Shown: positions 18,484 through 25,911 of the stretch, piece after piece
How the letters are laid out: the number at the start of each line of letters is the position of its first letter
How positions within the stretch are numbered: position 1 is the first letter of the stretch
Assembly (NCBI GenBank): GCA_963732585.1
Contig: CAVSZY010000001.1
Coordinates: forward strand, 310,001-374,000
Length of the DNA stretch: 64,000 nt
Origin: WLMZ01 sp963732585
Lineage (GTDB): Bacteria; Actinomycetota; Acidimicrobiia; Acidimicrobiales; Ilumatobacteraceae
Reading direction: 5' to 3'
Translations under genes and position numbers: made by a program
The notes under the pieces: generated by a model
Databases searched by the model: none
What the model was told of the DNA's origin: nothing
What the model saw: the letters and a program-made list of their open reading frames with translations, nothing else

Positions 18484-20190
18484 TTACGTGTCGAGCCAGA
18501 TGTGCTTGAAACCGCGACCGTAGTGATCGAGGTTGAGCACGTTGGGGCGCGCCTCAAAGCCCTTGACGTAGTCGGCGTGAGCATCGAGCAGATTGTTGAA
18601 CACGGGGATGATGAAGCCACCCTCGTCGTACTCCTCCTGCTGCATCTGACGCACGATCTCCAGGCGCTTGGCGTCGTCGGTTTCGGCGATGGCCTGCTTG
18701 TAGAGTTCGGCGAAATCCGAACCTTCCTGCGGCCAGTGGGTCTCGGGATAGGTCGAATCCTTCAGCGAGCCAGCGGCCACCTGGTTGAGGTACGGGCGGG
18801 TACCCCAGAAGCTGGTGGCGAACGTGCGCTTGGTGTACTGGTCGCCCCAGTATTCACCACCGTCGAGGACGCGGGCATTGACCGTGATTCCCGCTTCCTT
18901 GGCCTGTTCGGCAAAGGCGGCGATCATCTCCGGCAAACCAGCGGTGTCGTCGGGAGCGAAGAGGTCGATGGTCATGCCCGCTTGCCCTGCTTCTTCGAGC
19001 AGAGCTTTGGCGGCGGCGATGTCCTGCTTGCGCTGCGGGAACTCCTTCGGATAGCTGGCGTCGAGGCGCCCGTAGACGTCGTTACCGACGCTGCCGTAGC
19101 CCGACAACACCCGCTCGACCATCTCCTCACGATCGACAATCAAGCGCATGGCCTGACGAACGCGGACGTCGTCGAACGGTGCCTGGTCGACAGCCATCGT
19201 CATCGTCAGCCAGCTGCCGGCCTGCGATTCGAGCACGACGAGACCGCTGCCGGTCACCGAGGCGGCCTGGGCGAACGGCAGGTCGATCACCGTGTCGACC
19301 TCGCCAGAGGTCAAGGCGTTGACCAATGCCGCGGCATCGGCGAAGTCGATGATCTGCACCTCGTCGAGATACGGCATGCCCTCGCCCCAATAGTTCGGGT
19401 TGCGCACGTGCACGCTCTCCGAACCGGGTGTGAAGCTTTTCAGCATGAACGCACCGGTGCCGACCTGCTCGGCATCTTCGCGGGCATAGCCCACCGGCAC
19501 GATCGTCGCTGCGTACTCGGCCAGGCCGGTGAGGAACGTCACCGCTGGCTGCAGCAGTTTGATCTCCACGGTTCGGTCGTCGATCTTCGACAGTCCGTTG
19601 ACGTCGAGCAACGTTGCCAATGCTGGTGCCAGCTTGAGATCCGGGTCGAGGCGACGCTGGAAGGAGTAGATCACGTCGTCGGCAGACACGGTCTTGCCGT
19701 TGTGGAAGGTGATCCCATCCTTCAGGCGGATCACGTAATGATCGGCTGCCTTGGTTTCGATTTCCTCGGCCAGGCCGTGGGTGTAGACCACGTTGAAGTC
19801 GTCGTCGTAGTTGACGAGCCCTTCCCAGCCGGCCACGAGGCGGGCCTGGTCGGCCTTGGTGGTGATCGTCTGCGCGTCGATGATGTCGTTGGTGCTGCCG
19901 ACGACGCCGATGCGCAGCGTTCCCCCTGTCTTGATACCGTTCGGCGCTTGCGCTGCGGTGACCGCTGGCGCGTTGGTCGCTACCGGTGCCGACGTGCCGA
20001 CGGGAGCGGATGTTCCGGCCGGCGCCGAGGTGCCAGCGGGTGCAGCCGTTCCGGGCGCAGCGGTGCCAGGGCTGGCAGCTTTATCGCTGCCACAGGCGGC
20101 GAGCACTGCTGCAGCCCCCGTGCCGATCAGGAATCGTCGGCGGTTTAGCGCCCCCGACGGTATCCACAACTGTCGTTCTGAATGATTCAT
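18484..20190 (-). CDS. ABC transporter substrate-binding lipoprotein (SBP family 5)
   Basis: 568-residue extracytoplasmic solute-binding protein of the peptide/nickel/opine class. The N terminus combines a twin-arginine-like NRRRFLIGTG with lipobox LAAC near residue 34. A low-complexity linker of Ala-Pro-Gly-Thr-Ser repeats (to about residue 75) precedes the fold. Family features: GGTLRIG, the KLKDGITFHNGKTVSADDVIYSFQR block and NPNYWGEGMPYLDEV. The cargo is unknown from sequence; the gene neighbours argue for gamma-butyrobetaine, carnitine or a related quaternary amine. The ATG at 20190 overlaps the upstream dehydrogenase. Confidence 0.88.
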   Translation of the reverse strand: MNHSERQLWIPSGALNRRRFLIGTGAAAVLAACGSDKAASPGTAAPGTAAPAGTSAPAGTSAPVGTSAPVATNAPAVTAAQAPNGIKTGGTLRIGVVGSTNDIIDAQTITTKADQARLVAGWEGLVNYDDDFNVVYTHGLAEEIETKAADHYVIRLKDGITFHNGKTVSADDVIYSFQRRLDPDLKLAPALATLLDVNGLSKIDDRTVEIKLLQPAVTFLTGLAEYAATIVPVGYAREDAEQVGTGAFMLKSFTPGSESVHVRNPNYWGEGMPYLDEVQIIDFADAAALVNALTSGEVDTVIDLPFAQAASVTGSGLVVLESQAGSWLTMTMAVDQAPFDDVRVRQAMRLIVDREEMVERVLSGYGSVGNDVYGRLDASYPKEFPQRKQDIAAAKALLEEAGQAGMTIDLFAPDDTAGLPEMIAAFAEQAKEAGITVNARVLDGGEYWGDQYTKRTFATSFWGTRPYLNQVAAGSLKDSTYPETHWPQEGSDFAELYKQAIAETDDAKRLEIVRQMQQEEYDEGGFIIPVFNNLLDAHADYVKGFEARPNVLNLDHYGRGFKHIWLDT

Positions 20191-21275
20191 GGTTCCCCTT
20201 CCCCCAAATGTGTTGTTGCCGGAACTGCCGGCGCAGTGGTGGATTTTGTATTCGGCGAGATTCTCGCAGACTCTGTCATAGCGGGTGACGAAAATGGTGC
20301 ACGCAGCGCGGCGAGCGTCGTTCCTGCGCCCCATGTATTGTCTTCCAGGGCAAGCAGGAAGGCGCCGACGTTGCGGTCGCGTATCCGTTCCAACTCGCGT
20401 GTGCTGTAGGCACCGGACTGCTCGTCCGATTGTTTGGCGATGGTGTCGATCAAGGTGTCTGTCAGCTCTGGTGTGTCCATCAGCTTGGTCCACGGCCAGC
20501 TCAGGCACTCACCGAACTGGCTGATGAAATGGCGCATGCCACCCTCGCCACCGGCGATGCGATAGGTCTCGAAGAGGCCCATCTGCGCCCACCGCAGCCC
20601 GAAGCCATAGCGGATGGCGTCGTCGATTTCGGCCGTGGTGGCGATGCCGTCGTTGACCAGCCACAGCGCCTCACGCCACACCGCTTCCAAGAGCCGATCG
20701 GCGATATGCGCGTCGATCTCGGCGCGCACCACTAGCGGGTGCATACCCAAGGCGCTATACCACTGGCGGGCGTGCTCGACCACCGCCGGGTGGGTGTGTT
20801 GGCCGGCGACGATTTCGACCAGCGGCAGCAGGTAGACCGGGTTGAATGGGTGAGCGACGATTAGGCGCTGGGGATGCGTCAACGGCTCGGCGAGCACGCT
20901 GGGGCGGAACCCGGAGGTCGACGAGGCGATCAACCCCTGCGGGCTCAGCGCGTCGTCGATGGCCGCCAGGGTTGCGTGTTTGAGGTCCAAGCGTTCCGGC
21001 ACGCTCTCGATCGCGGCGACGGCACCGGCGCAGGCCGACTCGATGGAGTCGCACATCGTCAGCGTGCCGAGCGCCGGTGGCGCGGCATCGAGTTCCTCCC
21101 AGGCGATTTGGGCGTTGGCCAGCACCTCGCCGAGCACCCGTTGCGCCGATGGCGACGGGTCGAAGGCGCGCACATCGATGCCGCGCAGCCGCAAGCGTGC
21201 CACCCAACCGGCGCCGATCACGCCGCAGCCGATGACGGCGACCGACCCGTGAGCATGAGTGCTGCTGGTTGCCAT
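20187..21275 (-). CDS. L-carnitine dehydrogenase-like 3-hydroxyacyl-CoA dehydrogenase family protein
   Basis: 362-residue NAD-dependent dehydrogenase. Rossmann motif VIGCGVIGAGW at residues about 14-24; catalytic-domain features include STSGFRPSVLAEPLTHPQRLIVAHPFNPVYLLPLVEIV and the NDGIATTAEIDDAIRYGFGLRWAQMGLFE block. This is the pattern of L-carnitine 3-dehydrogenases, which oxidise L-carnitine to 3-dehydrocarnitine. Some relatives carry a C-terminal thioesterase; here the last 40 residues are low-complexity and no thioesterase is present. The ATG shares one base with the upstream stop (TGATG). The assignment rests on family resemblance plus the adjacent cleavage enzyme. Confidence 0.8.
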   Translation of the reverse strand: MATSSTHAHGSVAVIGCGVIGAGWVARLRLRGIDVRAFDPSPSAQRVLGEVLANAQIAWEELDAAPPALGTLTMCDSIESACAGAVAAIESVPERLDLKHATLAAIDDALSPQGLIASSTSGFRPSVLAEPLTHPQRLIVAHPFNPVYLLPLVEIVAGQHTHPAVVEHARQWYSALGMHPLVVRAEIDAHIADRLLEAVWREALWLVNDGIATTAEIDDAIRYGFGLRWAQMGLFETYRIAGGEGGMRHFISQFGECLSWPWTKLMDTPELTDTLIDTIAKQSDEQSGAYSTRELERIRDRNVGAFLLALEDNTWGAGTTLAALRAPFSSPAMTESARISPNTKSTTAPAVPATTHLGEGEP

Positions 21276-22165
21276 CAACGCTTCACCAGGCCGAGCTGCT
21301 GGCGGACCTCGGCGGGACCGGTAATCGCGAATCCGAGGCGATCGAGAATCTCCACAGCCCGGGTGACCAGCGCAGCGTTGGTTGCCAGTTGGCCGCGGTC
21401 GAGGTAGAGGTTGTCCTCCAGGCCGACGCGGATGTTGCCACCGGCGATCGCCGCCAAGGCGACGTATTCCATCTGCAATCGCCCCAGCGAGAACGCGCTC
21501 CACGTCCAGTCCTTGGGCACGTTGTTGACCATCGCCATGAAGGTATTGAGATCAGGCGGGGCACCCCAAGGCACCCCCATGCACAGTTGGATCATCGCCG
21601 GCTCGTCGATCAGGCCGGCCGCCACCAAAGCCTTGGCCTGCCACAGATGGCCGGTATCGAACGCTTCGATCTCCGGGCGCACGCCGAGGGCTTGGATCTG
21701 GCGGGCCATCTCCTTGAGCGTCGCCGTGGTGTTGGTCATCACGTAATCGCTCTCACCGAAGTTCATCGTGCCGCAGTCGAGGGTGCAGATCTCCGGCAGC
21801 AGGCGGCGGACGTGATCGAGCCGTTCGCTGGCCCCGACCATGTCGGTGCCCTCGGCAGCGGGTGGCAGCGGCTGCTCGACGGAACCGAACGTCAGGTCGC
21901 CGCCCATCCCCGCAGTCAGGTTGATGACGACGTCGACGTCCGACGACCGAACCCTGTCGACAACCTCTTTGTACAAAGCGGTGTCTCTCGATCCGACCCC
22001 AGTCTGCGGGTCGCGCACATGGATGTGCACGATCGCCGCACCCGCCTGGGCTGCAGCGATGCAGTCATTGGCGATCTGTTGCGGTGTGACGGGCACACGA
22101 TCGCTTTTGGCGGTGGTGGCTCCGCTGCCGGTGACGGCACAGGTGATGAACACGGACTTGCTCAT
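21275..22165 (-). CDS. Beta-keto acid cleavage enzyme (BKACE), probable 3-dehydrocarnitine cleavage
   Basis: 296-residue DUF849/BKACE TIM-barrel protein. Zinc-ligand and substrate motifs are IVHIHVRDPQTG near residue 48, TAGMGGDL near 84 and EAFDTGHL near 168; the C-terminal VGLEDNLYLDRGQLATNAALV is highly typical. The family transfers an acyl group from a beta-keto acid to acetyl-CoA, releasing acetoacetate. With a carnitine-dehydrogenase-like gene beside it, the likely substrate is 3-dehydrocarnitine, giving betainyl-CoA plus acetoacetate. It overlaps both flanking genes. Confidence 0.87.
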   Translation of the reverse strand: MSKSVFITCAVTGSGATTAKSDRVPVTPQQIANDCIAAAQAGAAIVHIHVRDPQTGVGSRDTALYKEVVDRVRSSDVDVVINLTAGMGGDLTFGSVEQPLPPAAEGTDMVGASERLDHVRRLLPEICTLDCGTMNFGESDYVMTNTTATLKEMARQIQALGVRPEIEAFDTGHLWQAKALVAAGLIDEPAMIQLCMGVPWGAPPDLNTFMAMVNNVPKDWTWSAFSLGRLQMEYVALAAIAGGNIRVGLEDNLYLDRGQLATNAALVTRAVEILDRLGFAITGPAEVRQQLGLVKR

Positions 22166-23382
22166 GCAAAAACGACCTCAAGGTGGCTGGGGCGGGAGAG
22201 AACTCGCAAGCGCGAGTAGACATCGTCGTGATCGATGTAGCAGCCGCGCAGGTGGCGCTCGCCGCGGCCTTCGAAGGCGTCACGGCCGTGGAGCACTCGA
22301 CGATTGTCGAAGATGATCAGGTCGCCGGGGCGGAATGGGTAGCGAATCTGCAGCTCGCGGCTCGTGGCCACCTCGGCAAAGATGCGCAGCGCATCGTAGG
22401 CCAGGGGAATGTCCTCACGCGCCATCGCCGGCGCCAGACGGACCGGGTAGAAAGTGCGCAGCGTCAATGGCGAACGAGGTCCAGCGGCGTCGATGATCGG
22501 GCCGGTCCAGCGGTGCTCGGCGTCGCGGGCCCGGTTGCAGAACACCCATTCCAAGGTGCTCAACGCCTCGAAGGCTTGCGGATGGTCGCGGCGCAAGATC
22601 TCCACTACTGCCCACCCATCGGTCTGGCGTGACCAGCCACCGGCGACGTCGTTGGTCACGCAATGCAACAACTGGAAGCCTGGCGGCACCTCGCGGGTCG
22701 GTAGGTCGGTGTGCTGTCCGAGGGCTAAGCCGGTGTATGCCGTGGAGTCGGGCTCATCCTTGGTGACCACACTCCACAACGGACCAAAGTTCGTGTCGCG
22801 CACAGGGCCGATGGCCGAGGCGAAGTGCGCGAGCCAATCGGCGTTGGCCGGTGTGCCGACTACGCGTACCAACCCGAAGGTCAGCAACTGGCGCAAGATG
22901 GCACCAAGATTCTCCGCCGATGGCAGCACCGATTCGGGGCTCGCTGGTTCGAAGGCGATCGTCGGCGGTTGGTCGAAATCTGTCGCGGTCCAGGTTTTTG
23001 CAGCGGGCAGGACAGCGGCTGGCAGATGTCGGCCGGTGGCGATGTGGTGCAGCCATCCGGGGTGCAAGCGCGCCGTGTGCCCATTGTTCCAATGGGCACA
23101 CAACGCACCCTGTTCGTCGACATGGGCGTTCGTCAGCGCCCGTGGACTCGGTAGGTCCAACGGATCGAGCGTCGACTCCCGTGACATCGGTTCGAGACCG
23201 TAGCCGTCTGCGTTCTCCGCCAGCCAGGGACCGAAGGCTGCGAACGAGATGCCGTCAGCCCAGACGAGATGAACAAAGCCGCGGTCATCGACCGACGCGC
23301 CGATGAGTGAGAGCCACGGGTGTTCGATGAAATCAGGTGTCAGCGGTGGTGGCGCCGAGGCGACCGATCGTTGATTGATCAC
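22162..23382 (-). CDS. Gamma-butyrobetaine dioxygenase (Fe(II)/2-oxoglutarate)
   Basis: 406-residue TauD/BBOX-type oxygenase. An N-terminal DUF971-like segment (residues about 28-110, ending LHPGWLHHIA) is followed by the catalytic fold. Iron ligands are His and Asp of LGQHTDLPTREVPPGFQLLHC near residues 223-225 and the distal His of NRRVLHGRDAF near 363; an Arg of the RGCYIDHDDVYSR tail would bind 2-oxoglutarate. It hydroxylates gamma-butyrobetaine to L-carnitine. It is first in the operon, starting with GTG at 23382 behind a G-rich ribosome site. In animals this enzyme makes carnitine; here it feeds a degradative set. Confidence 0.85.
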   Translation of the reverse strand: MINQRSVASAPPPLTPDFIEHPWLSLIGASVDDRGFVHLVWADGISFAAFGPWLAENADGYGLEPMSRESTLDPLDLPSPRALTNAHVDEQGALCAHWNNGHTARLHPGWLHHIATGRHLPAAVLPAAKTWTATDFDQPPTIAFEPASPESVLPSAENLGAILRQLLTFGLVRVVGTPANADWLAHFASAIGPVRDTNFGPLWSVVTKDEPDSTAYTGLALGQHTDLPTREVPPGFQLLHCVTNDVAGGWSRQTDGWAVVEILRRDHPQAFEALSTLEWVFCNRARDAEHRWTGPIIDAAGPRSPLTLRTFYPVRLAPAMAREDIPLAYDALRIFAEVATSRELQIRYPFRPGDLIIFDNRRVLHGRDAFEGRGERHLRGCYIDHDDVYSRLRVLSRPSHLEVVFA

Positions 23383-23423
23383 GGATCCCCCAATGTCTCC
23401 GCGTTCGTGGCTTCACAACGAGT

Positions 23424-23459
23424 GTCCCGTTGACTGGGACGTCCCGTTCGTCGTACTGT
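23424..23459. promoter_or_regulatory. iclR / gamma-butyrobetaine operon intergenic control region
   Basis: The 84-bp gap between the divergent operon and iclR contains GTCCCGTT twice (23424-23431 and 23441-23448) and an inverted repeat GTCCC-N7-GGGAC (23424-23440). For iclR, TTGACT (23430-23435) and TACTGT (23454-23459) are spaced by 18 nt, and the -10 ends 7 nt before the ATG. The repeats overlap the -35, as expected of an IclR operator that controls both directions. Inferred, untested. Confidence 0.45.
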
Positions 23460-23466
23460 GCACTGT

Positions 23467-24300
23467 ATGCCCGAAGACCCGGCGTCGTCAATGCCACCGA
23501 TCGAAGGTCCGCCAGCACACCCCCAGGCCGCTGACAGCCCAGTGCGGCGGGCCTTCGCCGTTCTCCAACTGGTGGTCGCCGCGCCCCGAGCAGTCGGCGT
23601 GCGCGAATTGGCTCGGCGGGCGAACCTGTCGAGCTCGTCGGTTGGTCGCCTCACCCAACTGCTCAGCGACATCGGCATGCTGGAACGCAACGCCGACGGC
23701 GCCGTGTCGCCGGGACCAGCGCTGGCCACCCTGTCGCGGCGCTTTGCCGATTCGCCCGCGGCGCTGCGTGAGAACTACCGCACCATGGCTCATGCGATCA
23801 GCATCCGGTTCGGCGAGAACGCAGCCATCGCCGTCGACCACGGCGACGGCGTGCTCTATGTGACCAGCGCTCGCGTGCCGAACCCTGTGCAGGTCGCTGA
23901 CCCGCTCGATCGAACCTACGACTACCACCTCGTCTCGCCAGGGATTCTGATGATGTCGGAATGGACGCCGCAACGTACCGAGGCGCACCTCGCGCTCAGC
24001 TTGCGAAGGGCAACGACGTTGTCGATCACCGACCCGCAGGCGATCCGCCAGCGGCTGGCACACGTCCGCTCGACGGGATACGCCTGGACAGATCAGGAGT
24101 TGGACCTCGACGTCAACGGATTGGCCGCGCCGATTCGCAACACCGACGGCATGTTGATCGCCACGGCGACGATCTACGGTCCGGCCTACCGGCTGGCCGA
24201 AGCGGTGCAGCCACATCTCGGGCGCGACCTAGCGAGCTTCGTCGCCGCTTACGCCGCCGACAGCACCGGCGAGGGCAGCGCCGAGGGCAACGTCGGATGA
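23467..24300 (+). CDS. IclR family transcriptional regulator
   Basis: 277-residue regulator with an N-terminal winged helix-turn-helix (SPVRRAFAVLQLVVAAPRAVGVRELARRANLSSSSVGRLTQLLSDIGMLER) and a C-terminal effector domain (residues about 90-265) containing LDVNGLAAPIRN, typical of IclR. It is divergent from the gamma-butyrobetaine operon and is the natural candidate for its control, sensing a carnitine-related ligand. ATG at 23467 is preferred over GTG 23458 because of the -10 spacing. Its stop overlaps the ATG of a truncated oxidoreductase remnant. Confidence 0.87.
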   Translation: MPEDPASSMPPIEGPPAHPQAADSPVRRAFAVLQLVVAAPRAVGVRELARRANLSSSSVGRLTQLLSDIGMLERNADGAVSPGPALATLSRRFADSPAALRENYRTMAHAISIRFGENAAIAVDHGDGVLYVTSARVPNPVQVADPLDRTYDYHLVSPGILMMSEWTPQRTEAHLALSLRRATTLSITDPQAIRQRLAHVRSTGYAWTDQELDLDVNGLAAPIRNTDGMLIATATIYGPAYRLAEAVQPHLGRDLASFVAAYAADSTGEGSAEGNVG

Positions 24301-24446
24301 GCGTGCTCGACAGGGCACTCGGCACCGTCGACGAACCGGCTCGCTCGGTCGACGTCGTTCACCGCACCGAGGTGCTGGTCCTCGGCTCCGGAGTTCGAAA
24401 CAACTGCACGCTACCCCTCGAACAGCAGGGCGTTCGCTATCGCTGA
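24297..24446 (+). pseudogene. Remnant of an FAD-dependent oxidoreductase N terminus
   Basis: A 49-codon reading frame whose ATG overlaps the iclR stop (ATGA). It opens VLDRALGTVDEPARSVDVVHRTEVLVLGSG, which matches the start of an FAD-binding Rossmann oxidoreductase, where the glycine loop normally continues with xAGLSAA. After GSG the sequence switches abruptly to VRNNCTLPLEQQGVRYR and stops. The most economical reading is a deletion of an oxidoreductase once translated with iclR. A functional micropeptide cannot be excluded. Confidence 0.5.
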
Positions 24447-24453
24447 ATCGCCG

Positions 24454-25368
24454 CTAGCGGCCGTTCATCACTTCGACGATCGGGGCGAAACCCTCGGCGT
24501 CGCGAACGACGAAGTGGCTGATGCCAAGTTGCAGCCGTAGCCGCTCGATCTTGTCGATGACCTGTTCACGCGACCCGATCAAGGCAAAGGGCGTGTCGTC
24601 GATCACCTGACGATCGAGCCCGAAGCGACCGGCCGCATAGTCGGCGCGCTGCGCAGCGTCGTCGCCGACGTAGCTGTATTGCACCAGCGCGGAGAGTTCG
24701 ATGTCAGCCAGGCGCTCGCCTGCTGCCTCGGCGAGCCACTGCGACCGTTCGATCAGCTGCTCGACGGCGAATCCACCTGGCTGCGGTTTGCCGCCCTCGC
24801 CGTGAGTCAAACCCGTGTACTGAAAGATGTCGGCGAAACGGCCTGCGGCCCCGACGACTCGCCGACCGTGGCCGCCGATCAGCAGCGGCAGACGCTGCTG
24901 TAACGGCCGTACCCCGAGGTCGTCGACATGCAGGTCGTGATGATCGCCGGCGCTGTGCACCCGTCCGCTGTCGAACAGCTCGCGCAGCACCGTCAGCGTT
25001 TCGATGAAGCGATCGACCCGGCGTCCCGGCTCGCGCAGCAGCAGACCGATGGCATCGTGCTCGGACTGCATGTAGCCGGTACCTATACCGACCGTCAGGC
25101 GACCGTTGGTCAATCGATCGACCGTCGTTGCGGTGCGCGCCAACAGCGCTGGATGGTGGAACTCGTTGTTCAGAACCAGCGGCCCGACCCGCAGGCGCGA
25201 CGTCGCCTCGGAGGCGATCAGCAGCGGCACGAACGGGTCGACATCTCCGATGTGATCGAACGAAAACAGGTCGCGATAGCCAAGGATCTCGGCGCGCATC
25301 GCCACGCCGCGGATCAGGGCCCGGTCGTCAAGCTTTTCCATCTGCACACCGAAACGGAATGCGCGCAT
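24454..25368 (-). CDS. LLM-class F420-dependent oxidoreductase
   Basis: 304-residue luciferase-like (TIM-barrel) oxidoreductase. Family features are FRFGVQMEKL, YRDLFSFDHIGD, LLARTATTVDRLTNGRLTVGIGTGYM and the LPLLIGGHGRRVVGAAGRFADIFQ glycine-rich loop. Actinobacterial members of this subgroup (often labelled TIGR03621) use coenzyme F420; the substrate is not predictable. A strong ribosome site AGGAGGTGA precedes the ATG at 25368. It runs antiparallel to iclR, ending 7 bp from the oxidoreductase remnant. Confidence 0.85.
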   Translation of the reverse strand: MRAFRFGVQMEKLDDRALIRGVAMRAEILGYRDLFSFDHIGDVDPFVPLLIASEATSRLRVGPLVLNNEFHHPALLARTATTVDRLTNGRLTVGIGTGYMQSEHDAIGLLLREPGRRVDRFIETLTVLRELFDSGRVHSAGDHHDLHVDDLGVRPLQQRLPLLIGGHGRRVVGAAGRFADIFQYTGLTHGEGGKPQPGGFAVEQLIERSQWLAEAAGERLADIELSALVQYSYVGDDAAQRADYAAGRFGLDRQVIDDTPFALIGSREQVIDKIERLRLQLGISHFVVRDAEGFAPIVEVMNGR

Positions 25369-25431
25369 CGAGTCACCTCCTGGTCATGCACGGTAGTCGC
25401 ACCATCCGTGCTTAAGCACCGACAGCGAACG

Positions 25432-25872
25432 TCAGCGAGAGGCGCCGCTGTGTGAGATCGCCGGTGTCTCGTTGGGGACGAGACGCATCGGGGGTGTGGC
25501 TACCTGGGCAAGGCGGATGCCGTGCAAGAGGAAGATGACGTCTTTGTCGACGCGCAATTCAAAGCTGTGACCGTCGGACATCTCAAAGCGAATCCACTGC
25601 TTTGCCAGGCGCGTGGTCGTCATCGAGGAGATCGGCAGGCTGTATCCGATCTGCTTGCCGAGGCCCTGCTTCCACCAGTTGAACAACAACAGGTGACGGT
25701 CGGAGACGACGACGCCAATGCTGTAGGGCATGGGGAACGGCGGATCGTCGATCCCCCGTCGGCTGTGCAGTCGGCGGCGAGCTTGAGCCGTGACGAGAAT
25801 CTTCTCCTCGACAGGGAGCAAGCGTTTCAAAAGCCGTTGACGGCGCAGGGTGATTGCCACAAGCCAACACAT
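25432..25872 (-). CDS. Hypothetical protein, PH-like fold suspected
   Basis: 146 residues. After a hydrophobic/basic start (CWLVAITLRRQRLLKRLLPVEEKILVTAQARRR) comes a strand-rich region IGVVVSDRHLLLFNWWKQGLGKQIGYSLPISSMTTTRLAKQWIRFEMSDGHSFELRV. This reads like the short beta-strand series of bacterial PH or GRAM-like domains (a residue switch VSDRHLLLF, then hydrophobic strands). I do not recognise a named family. It is transcribed toward the LLM oxidoreductase with 63 bp between them. Confidence 0.55.
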   Translation of the reverse strand: MCWLVAITLRRQRLLKRLLPVEEKILVTAQARRRLHSRRGIDDPPFPMPYSIGVVVSDRHLLLFNWWKQGLGKQIGYSLPISSMTTTRLAKQWIRFEMSDGHSFELRVDKDVIFLLHGIRLAQVATPPMRLVPNETPAISHSGASR

Positions 25873-25911
25873 CGGCGCAGGTCACGATGGCTCAAGCGAA
25901 CACATGAACTC

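Noticed and set aside
18502..20148. 548-codon plus-strand frame
   Set aside because: Antisense of the substrate-binding protein, whose own sequence has clear family motifs.
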